Shown here: in pieces, positions 45,903 through 57,501 of the stretch | Position numbering within the stretch: position 1 is the first letter of the stretch | Layout of the letters: every line of letters starts with the position of its first letter | Assembly: GCF_030704535.1 (NCBI RefSeq) | Contig: NC_081820.1 | Location: 23,616,001 to 23,680,000, forward strand | Direction: 5' to 3' | DNA from: Vitis vinifera | Taxonomy: Eukaryota > Streptophyta > Magnoliopsida > Vitales > Vitaceae | Length of the DNA stretch: 64,000 nucleotides | The notes under the pieces: model-generated | Told to the model about the DNA's origin: nothing | Databases searched by the model: none | The model's input: only the letters and a program-made list of their open reading frames with translations | Translations under genes and position numbers: made by a program

Positions 45903-46608
45903 AGCTCGTCAATGTCTGATTCTCAAGTGTAATATACTGTTTTAGAGTTTGGAGGGAAGGTGCATCTGATGGAGGTGTTCAAGAAGAAGAAAGCCCCACA
46001 AATGAATTGCAACATCAACATTGATTTGGTCAAGAAAGAGATCCAAGATTGGAACTGCAATTAAAGCTCGTCAATGTCTGATTCTCGAGTGTAATATACT
46101 GTTTTAGAGTTTGGTGGGAAGGTGCATCTGATGGAGGTGTTCAAGAAGAAGAAAGCCCCACAAATGAATTGCAACATCAACATTGATTTGGTCAAGAAAG
46201 AGATCCAAGATTGGAACTGCAATTAAAGCTCGTCAATGTCTGATTCTCGAGTGTAATATACTGTTTAGAGTTTTGTGTAGTTAGCTTAGAGTTTGGAGAC
46301 CGAAGCTCGCGGTTTGTGTGTGTGTGTGTAGAGATCCAAGATTGGAACTGCAATTAAAGCTCGTCAATGTCTGATTCTCGAGTGTAATATACTGTTTTAG
46401 AGTTTGGTGGGAAGGTGCATCTGATGGAGGTGTTCAAGAAGAAGAAAGCCCCACAAATGAATTGCAACATCAACATTGATTTGGTCAAGAAAGAGATCCA
46501 AGATTGGAACTGCAATTAAAGCTCGTCAATGTCTGATTCTCAAGTGTAATATACTGTTTAGAGTTTTGTGTAGTTAGCTTAGAGTTTGGTGACCGAAGCT
46601 CTCGATTT
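45792..46608 (+). repeat. 162-bp tandem duplication of the LEA2 gene tail
   Basis: GGGAAGGTGCATCTGATGGAG starts at 45792 (in the gene), 45954, 46116 and 46409. Each unit holds the last 37 codons or so, the TAA stop and about 50 bases of 3' UTR. The 46116 to 46409 step is longer because a partial unit and a TG-rich insertion lie between. Units differ by only a few bases, so the expansion is recent. The extra copies are untranslated, after the gene's stop. Confidence 0.95.
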
Positions 46609-46628
46609 GAGAGAGAGAGAGAGAGAGA
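46609..46628. repeat. (GA)n microsatellite
   Basis: Ten or so GA units ending the tail-repeat block. Confidence 0.85.
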
Positions 46629-48441
46629 TGATGATGTCTTGTGAGTGTTTAGCTAGGTTGGCAGTTCTAGACAAAATTCCTAAGTGTCCCCTAACTCTAT
46701 TTACCAATTCATCTTCAATTTAGTTGACTTTGAAGATTAAGACTTTGTTAAGGGGCCAAGGTGTGTAGCCGAGTATGTGGTGATTGAATGTGAATCAACC
46801 ATATTTTTTATCTTTAAATGAGTTAAGAAAGTTAGGAGAAACAGTTTTTGGTGCAAGGCTTTTATTCCCCTATTTCTGGATCGATTCAAGTGTAGGGGCA
46901 AATTGATCCAACTAATCTGATTCTAAGATCAATTTCCAACCCTTGAATTAAGAGTTTCATTTTCATTTAAAATCAAACTTTCTCCCATTTTTGGAAGTAG
47001 AGAGAGTTGCAACCGTGTGAGAGTTTTTCCTTCCTCTCCATTTTGAGTGTGTTTGCCTCCTAAGAAAATCCCATTAGTTTTCCAAGAAATTTTTCTTAAA
47101 ATGAATTTTCTGAAAATGAACATAGGTTGATTTTTGAAACATTCATCTTTCATTTTCTTGGATTTGTGCAAAAACTCATTTTCTTCTTGTGAGAATTCAA
47201 GAAAAGGCCAAGATTGAGCTTGGTGCAGACTCCAAGTGTGCTCTAGAAAATGAAGGTGAGAAACTAAAAGTGAAAGTACTAGTCAAGTGGTCCAAGAAAA
47301 ATTGGTTGGCTTGAGTTAGGTAAAACCTTGTACTCAGTTTTTATTCTTCATAGTGGAGTTTTTCAATCAATGGTAGGCCTGTGGTTTTGATCTCTTTAGA
47401 GATTTTCCACGTAAATTTGTGGTGTCACATTGTCTCTCTTTCTCTTCTTAGCATCCGTTTTTTAATTTCAGCAATTTATTAGAATTTTGATTGTCTACTA
47501 CTTGATTGATTGATGAAGAGAAATGACTATGAATCATCTTTGAAGTTGTTTTTTATTGTTGATCATTAACATTTTGAGGTATATTGATCTTGTATTTATC
47601 TTAATTTAGTTTAAGTTGATTTGAGTTTGGGAGTGTTGGATCATGTGCATGTGAATTGCATTTTAATATTGTTAGGGAGTGTTGTTGCATTTATATATGC
47701 ATGTGATTTATAATTTGAGTTTTTGAAAATGTGTGAAGAGAAGAAAAATATTCAAAAAGTTTCAAGGTTTGCTAATTTGAGTTGGGAATATTCTTTTAAT
47801 TGGTCAAAACACCTATTCAAACCCCAAACCCCCGCCCCCTCCTTTTCATGTCTTTCCCCTCTCATACAAATCTTTTGATATAATGAATTTCTTCTTTTGA
47901 TATAATAAATTTATTTCTCCTCTACATATAAGGTTTTCTATGTAAATCTATGTGTTCTTATTCTTTTTTTTTTTTTTTCTATTGTCGTTATTATGTAACA
48001 TTCAGAAATAGTGGAATAGAGATGCTTAGTGCAGTATGTATATGTAATTCTTTTTGCATCTTTGTATTAGAGATTTTATTCATTTATTTGTACTTGAAAG
48101 CTAGAAATAATGTGGATGGATATCATTTGAATTCTTTTCTATCATTCAGAACTTTGCATGTTCAAAAACACAATTGTATATATAGCTTAACACTTTCTAA
48201 AGATATATATATATAACTTATGTTGAAAAAGATGAAAACATTTTTTTTAAAGCTATGTTAATACTAAACATGTTTCGTTTATATTTTTATCTATTTTTTA
48301 AATGAAAATCAAATCATTTCTTGTGGTAAAAAGCCTCGGTAGCTACCAAAATGTCTCAAATGTATTTACATGATGGAGCATTGTTCTTAATATCAACTTC
48401 TATAAATCCAAAATAAGGTTTTAGTATAAAATAATGCCCTA
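46629..48441. other. Intergenic stretch
   Basis: No gene or element recognised. Open frames at 46929 and 47950 have no family features. Confidence 0.45.
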
Positions 48442-49727
48442 CACTACAAGGAAAAAGATATATGGTGACATTTATAATAAGTCACTATAAACATAGGGTG
48501 TCACTACAACATAGCGTCACCTTATCCACTGACACCATAGAGGGTATCAATTGGTGACGTATTTGGAAGCGACACCAAAGCAGATAAATGGTGACACATT
48601 CAGAAGAGACACCATATATTTTTAGTGATGCTTAATTTGATATAGAGTTGTATGAGATATATAAGGTGTCATATTAAATGCATCATCTTTGAGTTATGGT
48701 GTCACGTTAAATATATCACCTTTAATTTATGGTGTCACATCATTGTAAATGATTATGGAAGATATGGTTGTTTTTTGTTGATTAGTTTGTAGATTTTTGT
48801 AATGCTTATTAATAAATAAGACTAACCTGTGTAAATTGTCCATAAATATAATAATCATATTACATTTAACTTATATTTTCATAATGCTTATGAATTAATT
48901 TGTAACATATTACATCATCCAATAATATTTGTATATCAAATGTTCACAAAATGATAGTACATCAAATACATCAAACCCACCAAAACTAAAAAAGAAAAGT
49001 GAATACACATTAAAACATGATTTAGAAATGTTAAGTTTCCCAACATTCATGTATACTTGCATTTCACATGCATAAAACCGGCTAACCATAAAATGACACA
49101 AGAGTTGCATCCAAAAACCCAAAATTCTCAATTCCAAATAAAGTAACATTTATGTCCTATAATGTATGACATAAGAGTCATATCTAAAAACCTAAATCTT
49201 GTTGCCTCTTTCTCCTTTCTTTTTATTCTTCATATTGTCCTCCCAAGAGTGTATACCTGCATTTCATAATTTAATGAGTTTTAGAGTTCTTATTGAAAAT
49301 AAAAATGTGATGTTATAAACAATAAACAAATCTAAGTACTAATGTTTTCTTTTTCTTTTTTCTTTTTCTCATTTTGGTATAAAAATAGTTCGTAAAGAAT
49401 AAGTAATGTTATACAATATCAATGAAAAATTCAATCATATAACAACTAAGGGACTTACCATGAATGATCACGATACATCAATATGATTCATGATTAGTTA
49501 TAACACAAAAGTAATCTGTTTTTCTCTAATTTCATCAAATTCTACTTGAGAATATGTTTTATTTGTCATCAAACTGAAATCAAATGAGAATAACATTAAT
49601 ATCACAATAATTGAAAGTATGAAATTATGTACAATTCATTAAACGAGTAAAACCTTTGATGCAATAACTGTAAAATCAACAATTATTTCTTTAATGAATC
49701 TCATAACAAAGTAGTCATATTTGAACT

Positions 49728-50185
49728 CAGTATTATTTTTTTACTATTAAATTATTTTTAAACAAAATAACAATTATTAATATATTGGTTTATTTTTAAA
49801 TACTTTCATAAGAATATATTTTAACTACAAGTTATTTTAATTTATCAAAAGATTTTTAGGAAATGAGCTATTATCCATTTATTATTTTCTTATTTTTCAA
49901 AAAATATTTTCAGTCATTTCATACACGTTTTCAACTACTAAAATTATTGTTTTTATAGAATAAACAAAGAAGCATACACTTCTCCTCCACTCACTAAGTC
50001 AACTATTACAATCACCATAATATTTTATTCACCTACCAATATCTCATTCCATTTAGATAACTCTCTCAACAAAATCATTTCTACAATACTTTTTACTCTC
50101 CTATGATATTGAATATTTTATTCCATTTAGGTGACTCTCAACACAAAGAAAAGTAGGAATGTCTTCTTAGGTTAACTAAACAAAG
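49728..50185. repeat. Direct repeat inside the CACTA element, copy A
   Basis: Pairs with 50811-51320. Shared blocks include AACAAAATAACAATTATTAA, TTTTTAGGAAATGAG, CTACTAAAATTATTG, CATTCCAT and TTCTTAGGTTAAC in the same order, so it is one decayed segmental duplication. Confidence 0.85.
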
Positions 50186-50588
50186 ACTTTTTTTTTTTTA
50201 CTTTACAATATGTATAAAAAAAAACAATTATTTATTACAAGGAATGTGGTAGAAAGGTCATTTCATTTTTAAAGAATTTTTTAGAATTTCTTAAACATTT
50301 ACAAAAAATAGAATCTAACAATTTTATTTCTAAAAAAATTGATCAATTCAAAAAAGAAAGAAGAATGTTATTTTTTAAGAAAAGTTAATAAACCACTTTA
50401 TTCTTGAATTATCTAAACAAAACTTACTAAAAAAAATTTTATTCCAAATTTATTTTCAAAACTTTCTTATTGAAAACTATCTCATATATAAATTATTTTA
50501 TTATATAGAGAAATTCTTATTTTATTCTTTTTTTAGAGAAAAATTCACTTGTTTATTAAATATCAAAGAAGTCTATTTTTATGTCTAT

Positions 50589-50615
50589 TATATATATATA
50601 TATATATATATATAA
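50589..50615. repeat. (TA)n microsatellite
   Basis: About 13 TA units within the CACTA element. Confidence 0.9.
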
Positions 50616-50810
50616 ATTCTCTTATTTTCATACAAGAAATTTCCATTTATGCCTAAAATACTTTTAGAAAAATCATTGCCAACAAAATTTTATTTTTAAA
50701 ATTATTTTCAACATTCTTATTTAAAAAAATTATCATTGGATTATTTTCAAAAAGGACAATCCTAAAAAAATTAACCATTTATAACCCAATTTAAACTCAA
50801 AAATTATCCC

Positions 50811-51320
50811 CAATATTATTTTATATTCCTAAATTATTTTCAAACAAAATAACAATTATTAATATTTTGATTCATTTTTAAATACTTTCACAAAAATATA
50901 TTTTAACCACATATTATTTTAATTTATCAAAATATTTTTAGGAAATGAGTTATTTTCCATTTATTACAATCCTATTTTTCAAAACATATTTTCAGGCATT
51001 TCATTCACATTTTAAAATTTCAAATACTTAAATTATTGTTTTTATAAAACAACAAAGCACGTAAATTTCAACTACTAAAATTATTGTTTTTATAGAATAA
51101 ACAAAGCAACATACACTTATCTTCCATTTACTAATTCAACTATTACAATCACCCCAATATTTTGTTCACCTACCAATAATTCATTCCATGTAGGTGACTC
51201 TAAAAAAAAAAAAAGTCATATTTATAATACCCTTTACGACTCTGATACCCAATATTCTATTCTATTTAGGTGACTCAATACAAAGAAAGTGGGAATGTTT
51301 TCTTAGGTTAACCGAAGAAA
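50811..51320. repeat. Direct repeat inside the CACTA element, copy B
   Basis: Second copy of 49728-50185, about 50 bases longer because part of it (CAAATACTTAAATTATTG / CTACTAAAATTATTG) is duplicated again. Confidence 0.85.
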
Positions 51321-52148
51321 ACCCTAAATAACTTAAGTGCTTCTGGATTAATTGAGTATCATCTTGTAGTAGATGTCAATCTCTATTGTTAGACTTCACC
51401 AAAAAGCTCCTAGCAAGGTGGAAAAAAGTATCAAATATAGTCAAGTCTTCAATAAAATACTATTTCATGCGAAAAATTACTACAAACTAGTGTATCTCTC
51501 ATTCTCAATTAGACAAAATTTTTAAAAATAATTCATTTTTCTTGTTTTCATTTGTTTTGGGGCTTATTAGCAATGAAACAAAAAAATATGTTAGAATGTT
51601 AAACCTAGTTTTTACTTCCCTGGAACTCGATAAAAAACACCATTTACAAAACCCACATCATAGATATACTAAATCAAGAGATATAAAACAATTATACTAA
51701 CAAAGTTTTTTGCATTAATAAAAAAAATGAAGATGGTAGATAAGAGATTTTGACTTACCCGAGATTTTACGAAGCAAAGAATATCAATTATGGGTGTGCC
51801 GACCATGGGTGTGAGAAGAAGGAGAAGAAAACGATGGTTAGGGTTAAGCAATAAGATCTTTTATATTAGTTAATGTATATATGGAAACAATGGACTTTTC
51901 ATAAATTGTTCCTACTCACTATTTTTAAAAAGGGCCCATTAAGTTATAAAATTTAAAACTTTTTATTTCATATGGTGTCACTTCCAAAAAATGACACCGT
52001 AAATCTGAAATTAGCATCATCTAACTATCCTAATTGAAGATTTTTTATATGATGTGTCACCTTTATAAATTTTAAGTTCAATGGTGTCATTATTTTAAAT
52101 GCGACACCATAAATAGTGACATCATATATTATTTTTGTAGTAGTGCTA

Positions 52149-52761
52149 TTTGATAACTATTTTAAAAATATAGTTCTGAAAAATAGTTTTTGATAATATT
52201 TTTTAAAACTATTATCTTATGTTTTATAGAGAGAAAAAAAATTGTTTGGGAATTTGAAATATTTTTATATTTTTAATTTTGTTACAAAAATAAATTTTAT
52301 AATGTTTTATTTTTAATTGATCCTTCTCTATATTTGTATAAATATTTTTAAAAACAACTCTCATAAAAAAAGTAAAAATAATTAAAAATAACTAAAAAAT
52401 ATTCTTTAAAAGTATTATATTTTCCATTTTTAAGAATAAATTACTGTTTGCTAATTTATTAAAATTAATCACCTAACCCTCCTAAAGGGTGTATATTTCA
52501 TGAGACACAAGAGAACCGTATACTAGTACGTTAGAGGGTGCTCATGAAATACTACATCTTTAGGAGGAGAAATTCTAAACCAAATATTATCCTTTTTAAC
52601 CACAACTTTTTATATAAAAGTTTGTTCAAACATCAACTATCTCTCGGTAATGATTAATCCTAACATGAGTAAAAAATCGTTGTCCTATTTTTCTTTTTGG
52701 TTTCTATTATTTAAGCACAAATTATTTGTAGTAAACAAGGAGAAAACTAAGAAATTTGAGT
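52149..52761. other. Stretch between the CACTA element and Copia-4
   Basis: No gene. Bases 52150-52450 include AACTATTTT and TTAAAAATA words similar to the MITE-like units further right. Confidence 0.4.
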
Positions 52762-52967
52762 TGTTGAAATCCAAAAAAATTCAAAAAGAAAGAGAGAGAA
52801 ACGAAAATCTATAATTTCTTATTATGAATTATCTTAAAAAAATGGTAAAACATCATTAAAACTTAAATAGATCTTATAAAAGAAAAGAAAGACTAATTTA
52901 TCATTACTTCTAAAATGAAAGAAAATAATTCTAATATAGTAACTAAAAAAACAAAAGATATGGTACA
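52762..52967 (-). repeat. Copia-4 3' LTR, distal part
   Basis: Matches 57502-57710 (AATTTCTTATTATGAATT, AAAGACTAATTTATC, TAATATAGTAACTAAA). The match stops at 52967, where the MITE-like array begins. Confidence 0.8.
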
Positions 52968-53454
52968 TGTTTGGCAACTATTTTAGTGAACAGTTTTTTG
53001 TTCTCCATAACAAAAGAATCAAAAAAACATGTTTAGCAACCAAAACCAAATTTTTGTTTTCTGTTCTTAAAAATATAAAATATGGTGTTTTTAGATAACA
53101 TCTTTTACTTGTTTTTTGTTGTTTTCACTTCTTTTCTAATGGCTATTTTAAAAAATAATTATATAAACATCTAAAATGATTAAAAATAAAACATTAGACA
53201 TAAAAATTATTTTAAAATATATTTAAAAAATATTAAAAAGATGTTAAAAATATTTTAGGTTTTCAAACAAGCTTTTGTTCTACAAAACATCAAAAACCAT
53301 TCTCAAAAATTATTTTTTAGAACTATTTTTGAAAAGCTTACCAAGCAAGCTCAAGTTTTTTAAAGTTTAAGCAAACTATAATTAAAGGCTCTCTAGTGAC
53401 AAAGTCTGATAGGATTGCACAATAAAATTATTAATTGTGCAATCAAATAATATC

Positions 53455-53524
53455 TTTGTTGTAGTCTAATTGGTTAGGATATTCGGCTCTCATCGAAAGC
53501 CCAAGTTCAAGTCCTAGCAACAGA
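53455..53524 (+). pseudogene. tRNA-Glu(CTC) pseudogene, copy A
   Basis: Box A TAGTCTAATTGG, anticodon loop CTCTCAT and acceptor ends TTTGTTG/CAACAGA. The anticodon stem is broken by a deletion and mismatches, so folding is poor. Confidence 0.75.
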
Positions 53525-53887
53525 AAATAGGGTGTTTTTAGATGACATCTTTTAGTTGTTTTTTAAGACCTTTTTTAAAAAATAATTATAAAAACATATA
53601 GAATGATTAAAAATAAAACACAAGGCATAAAAATTATTTTTAAAATATTAAAAACAGGTTTAAAACATTTTAGGTTTTCAAACAAACTTTTATTCTACAA
53701 AATTTATTATAAAACAGTTTTCAAAAACCATTCTCAAAAATTGTTTTTCAAAACTCTTTTCGAAAACACTTACCAAACAGACCCTAAGGTTTTTAAAGTT
53801 TAAGCAAAGAATAATTAAAGGCTCTCTAGTGACAAAGTCTTATGGGATTACATAATAAAATTATTAATTATGCAATCAAATAATATT

Positions 53888-53959
53888 TCTATTGTAATCT
53901 AGTTGGTTAGGATATTCGGCTCTCACCTAAAAGGCTCGGATTCAAGTCCCGACAACGGA
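53888..53959 (+). pseudogene. tRNA-Glu(CTC) pseudogene, copy B
   Basis: Best preserved ends: acceptor TCTATTG/CAACGGA, T arm TCGGA-TTCAAGT-CCCGA. The anticodon loop CTCTCAC is intact, but its stem has one mismatch and one wobble. Confidence 0.78.
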
Positions 53960-54354
53960 AAAATAAGGGCCTATTTGGCAACTATTTTCGAAAATTGTAC
54001 CAAAACCTATTTCTGTTTTCCACTGCTTTCACTTGTTCTCTTAGAGTTGTTTTCAAAAATAATTATACTAACATGTGGAATGATTAAAAATAAAACACTA
54101 GACATCAAAAATATTTTTCAAATATATTTAAAATATAAAAAACAAGTTAAAAACATTTTAGATTTCCAAACAAACTTTTTGTTCTACCTAACATTAATGA
54201 ACAAATTTCAAAAAACAATTATCAAAAATTGTTTTTTAGAACTGTTTTCAAAAACACTTATCTAATATGTCATAAGTTTTTTAAAGTTTTTTAAGCAAAC
54301 TATAATTAAAATCTCTCTAGTGACAAAGTATGATAAGATTGCACAATAAAATTA

Positions 54355-55635
54355 GGGTTTATTACACTTTACCCCCCTAACCTATAGCTTATTTTGCACA
54401 TTGCCCCATTGAGTTTAAAATCAAATAATGTACCCTTTATGCTTTATAATTGCATGCAATATATATTTTTTGAGTGACGATGTTACTTTAATTAGACGGA
54501 AGGTGCAAATGCTCTCCATGTGAACTATTTAAATGAGGGTAAAAGGGTTATTTCATTTTTTAAAAACCCCAAAACCTTAACCCACCCTCTTCCTTCCTTC
54601 CTTCCTTCTTTCCTTCAATCTTCGACATCTATCTTGTCTTCCCTACCATTGGTGCTGCTGTGGATCCCTTCACTGACCACCCATCACACCACCACCTTAC
54701 CGTCACGGAGTCCCTCCTCAAATCCTACACTGTCACTCTCCCAATTAAACCCTAGCCCCAACATCTCCCCCAAATGCAATATCATTTCAATGATTAGCCG
54801 CCATAAAAAGCTTGACCTTGACCTCACTCTCCAAATATTCAACCACGCTTGAAAATCCCATCCTAATTTTGCCCACAATTATGAAACCTACCTTGCCATG
54901 ATAAAGCTACCAATTGCTTCAAACTCGCAAAATCTTATATTTTCCAGTTTCTTTAAATCCCAAAAAAAAAAAAAAAAAAATCATCGTGGAAATTCAAATG
55001 AGAGAAATGATTAAAAATGCTTAAGAAAAGTTTCCATTTTTGGATTTTTGTTTCTGAATCATTTTCATTGGATTTGGTAAAGTTTTCATTTGAATTTTGA
55101 ATTGATTTTCTTTTTAGATTTTTATATTGTTTTCCGATCATTTTTTGTTTGACAATTTGAATTTGGTTGTTTTGGATCATGATGGTGTTTTGATTCGGTG
55201 TTTTAACTTCTAGGTAAAAGAGATTTTGGATTAAAGTTGTATTAGAATTGATCAATATACAGTTTAGTTATGTTTTTTTTTGTAAATTTATCTATTTTTT
55301 AAAACACTGCAAATGTGTTTAGTCAAGCTTGTTTGGTTGTCAAGAAAATGTGGTGAAAGAAAATGAATGAAGGTTGAAGAATGGGGGTTAAGTCAGGGTT
55401 TTGGGGTTTTAAAATGAAATGACTATTTTGCCCTCATTAAAAATGATCGTTTTGCCCTCAATCATGTGGAAAGCATATGTCATTCTGTCAAAAAATGTAA
55501 CATCATGATTCAGAAAATGCACATTACATGCAATTATAAAGCATGGAGGGTATATTACTCGATTTTGAACTCAATGGGGCAATGTGCAAAATGCAATATA
55601 GGTTGGGGAAAGGGGGGGTAAAGTGTAATAAACCC
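54355..55635. mobile_element. Non-autonomous Mutator-like element (MULE)
   Basis: Begins GGGTTTATTACACTTTACCC and ends with its inverted complement. The inverted repeats extend about 200 bp with decay (TGCACATTGCCCCATTGAG and CTCAATGGGGCAATGTGCA). The 9-bp duplication ATAAAATTA flanks it at 54346-54354 and 55636-55644. Uninterrupted array units show the empty site ATAAAATTATTAATT, confirming the insertion. The interior has no transposase; a (CTTC)n tract lies at 54590-54616. Confidence 0.93.
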
Positions 55636-55668
55636 ATAAAATTATTAATTGTACAATCAAATGATATC

Positions 55669-55740
55669 TTCATTATAGACTAGCTGGTTAGGATATTCGG
55701 CTCTCACCCGAAAGACCTAGGTTCAAGTCCCAACAATAAA
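55669..55740 (+). pseudogene. tRNA-Glu(CTC) pseudogene, copy C
   Basis: Perfect anticodon arm TTCGG-CTCTCAC-CCGAA and box B GGTTCAAGTCC. The acceptor halves TTCATTA/CAATAAA and T stem CTAGG/CCCAA differ from a plant tRNA-Glu mostly by C-to-T and G-to-A changes. Confidence 0.78.
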
Positions 55741-56006
55741 AAAATAAGTTTTTTCCATTTTTTTTCTATTATTTTCACTTTTTTTATAAAGATTGTTTCA
55801 AACTATAATTATACAAACATATAGAATTATTAAAAATAAAATACTAGACATAAAAATTATTTTTAAAAATATTTAAAATAGGTTAAAACCATTTTAGATT
55901 TCCAAACAGACTTTTGTTCTACAAAATATTATAGAACAATTTTCAAAAACTGTTCTCAAAAATAGTTTTTCAGAATTGTTTTCGAAAACACTTATGAAAC
56001 ATGCCT

Positions 56007-56059
56007 ATAGTAACTAAATATATAATTCTAATATAGTAATATATTAATAACTTCTAACA
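56007..56059 (-). repeat. Copia-4 3' LTR, proximal part
   Basis: On the minus strand it starts TGTTAGAAGTTATTAATA, matching the start of the 5' LTR at 57753 (TGATAGAAGTTATTAATA). Confidence 0.8.
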
Positions 56060-56801
56060 TCCCCTCACAAACTCACGATGTGATTGCAAGAAGCATCAAA
56101 AGTTTGCCAACCAAAAATCAAAAACATGGAAGTGGGTGTAACTTTGTAAATAAATCTGCAATCTATTTGAAAAAGAAAAAAAAAACAAAAACAAAAGGCA
56201 AAGTGAGATTCTTATGCTAAAAGTGATGACCAGTGAGGTGACAATCAATCTCAATATATTTGGTCTTTTCATGAAAAACGAAGTTGTGAGTAATCTTAAT
56301 AGCACTCTTGTTATCATAGTACATCATACTATTGAGAAAATCTCTTAGCAACCAATTAAGCTTTGTATCACTTAATTAAAGTACCAAATACCAAGTATCA
56401 ATCTTATGCAAAGTAGAAAGTTCCTTAGTCATACCCTAGAAAAGACGTTGAGAATTAGAATGTGGGGGGAAAAATCCACAAATTTAGAAGGTGTTGGAGT
56501 AATCGTAGAAGAAGAGGGAAGAGCATGATAATCAAAAACCACAATACCAATATCTGCATGAAAACTATCTATATCATCAAAGAAATGTCCAACGCTAACA
56601 AGTTCAGACTTAGAGACATTATAAGATTCAATATGAATAGAAAAGAAAGGTATATGCTCAAGAAAGAAAACATGACGAGAAAATAAGACATATGCTCAAA
56701 GAAGTAGTAGAAGACATAAAAGTAAAACTATCAAGGAATGGGAGATCAAGAAATAGGGACAGGAGAAGACACAAAACCATAGAAAAAGAAAAGACATATA
56801 G

Positions 56802-56943
56802 AATTTGGATCCATATCCAATAGACAGAGATAAACAAAATTTGGATCATATCCAATAAACAAATTAAGACACACATAATTTGGATTCATATCCAACAAAC
56901 AGAGACAAGCAACTTTTTAGATTCATATCCAATAAACAAATAA
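56802..56943. repeat. Short tandem repeat in Copia-4, four units of 36-39 bp
   Basis: TTTGGAT(T/C)CATATCCAA followed by (T/C)AAACAGAG recurs near 56802, 56838, 56877 and 56914. Confidence 0.85.
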
Positions 56944-57501
56944 AAGAAATGCAAAATTAGATTGTATATACAATCTTTCCAATTATTCTCATAACTCTTT
57001 AGCAGTCTCATACTTCGCTAATTGTATGTCTATCAAATCATTAATGGAGTTATTAATCAAAGCAATAATTTTCAAATTGCTTACTTCCTAAACATCTAAC
57101 AGTTATGCATATTTTTCATCATTTTCATTCATAGGTTTGTGTAGAGTATCAATAATATAAGCCCACATTGTTTTGCCCTTTAGAGAAAAAAAAATCATCA
57201 CATAACTCCAATACAAATAATTTTTTCCATTCAATTTCACACTAATAGATCGAAAGAAATCTTCTCATTCACCCACCATGACAAATAAACAACAAATAAC
57301 CACCAAACAAAATAAAGCAAATATAAATTGAGCAAAACGAATACAAAATCAAATACTAGGATCAAACAAGAAAAGAACGATGTAATTACCTATTACGATA
57401 TCCCACGATCAAACAGATATAAAAGTAGTGTATGAGATTAAACTCTCTTCTATGATATCACAAATCAAAAGTCCCATTAAAGATCAATTTTGCTTTAATA
57501 C

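Larger units (their letters stand above)
48442..52145. mobile_element. Non-autonomous CACTA (En/Spm-type) DNA transposon
   Basis: Starts CACTACAAGGAAAAAG and ends TTTTTGTAGTAGTG, the inverted CACTA termini. The three bases CTA on both sides (48439-48441 and 52146-52148) form the 3-bp target duplication typical of the superfamily. Both ends carry many short subterminal words related to TGGTGTCA in both orientations (at least a dozen in 48460-48740 and several in 51970-52110), as expected for transposase binding sites. No transposase-like frame is present, so movement would need a related autonomous element. Confidence 0.93.
52965..56006. repeat. Composite array of four MITE-like units and three tRNA-Glu segments
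   Basis: The pattern is M-T-M-T-M-T-M. M units (about 52965-53345, 53525-53786, 53963-54275, 55741-56006) start near TGTTTGGCAACTATTTT and end near AAAACACTTACCAAACA, imperfect inverted termini of hAT-MITE type. T units hold an AAGTTTAAGCAAACTATAATT leader, GGCTCTCTAGTGACAAAGT, then a tRNA-Glu-like sequence. T leaders start near 53359, 53796 and 54284, a spacing of about 440-490 bp. The third T unit is interrupted by a MULE. Confidence 0.85.

Noticed and set aside
45792-46608. Regularly spaced repeat that might suggest a CRISPR-like array
   Set aside because: Units are 162-bp near-identical copies of a gene tail with no unique spacers, in plant DNA.
46929-48216. Open frames of 80-88 codons
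   Set aside because: Random length in AT-rich DNA, no motifs, not supported by duplication or context.
48910-49149. Possible transposase piece in the CACTA element
   Set aside because: 79 codons with no transposase motif; too short and hydrophobic.
54520-54852. 110-codon Ser/Pro/Leu-rich frame inside the MULE
   Set aside because: Low complexity, runs into a (CTTC)n tract, and has no similarity to known gene families; not called as a captured gene.
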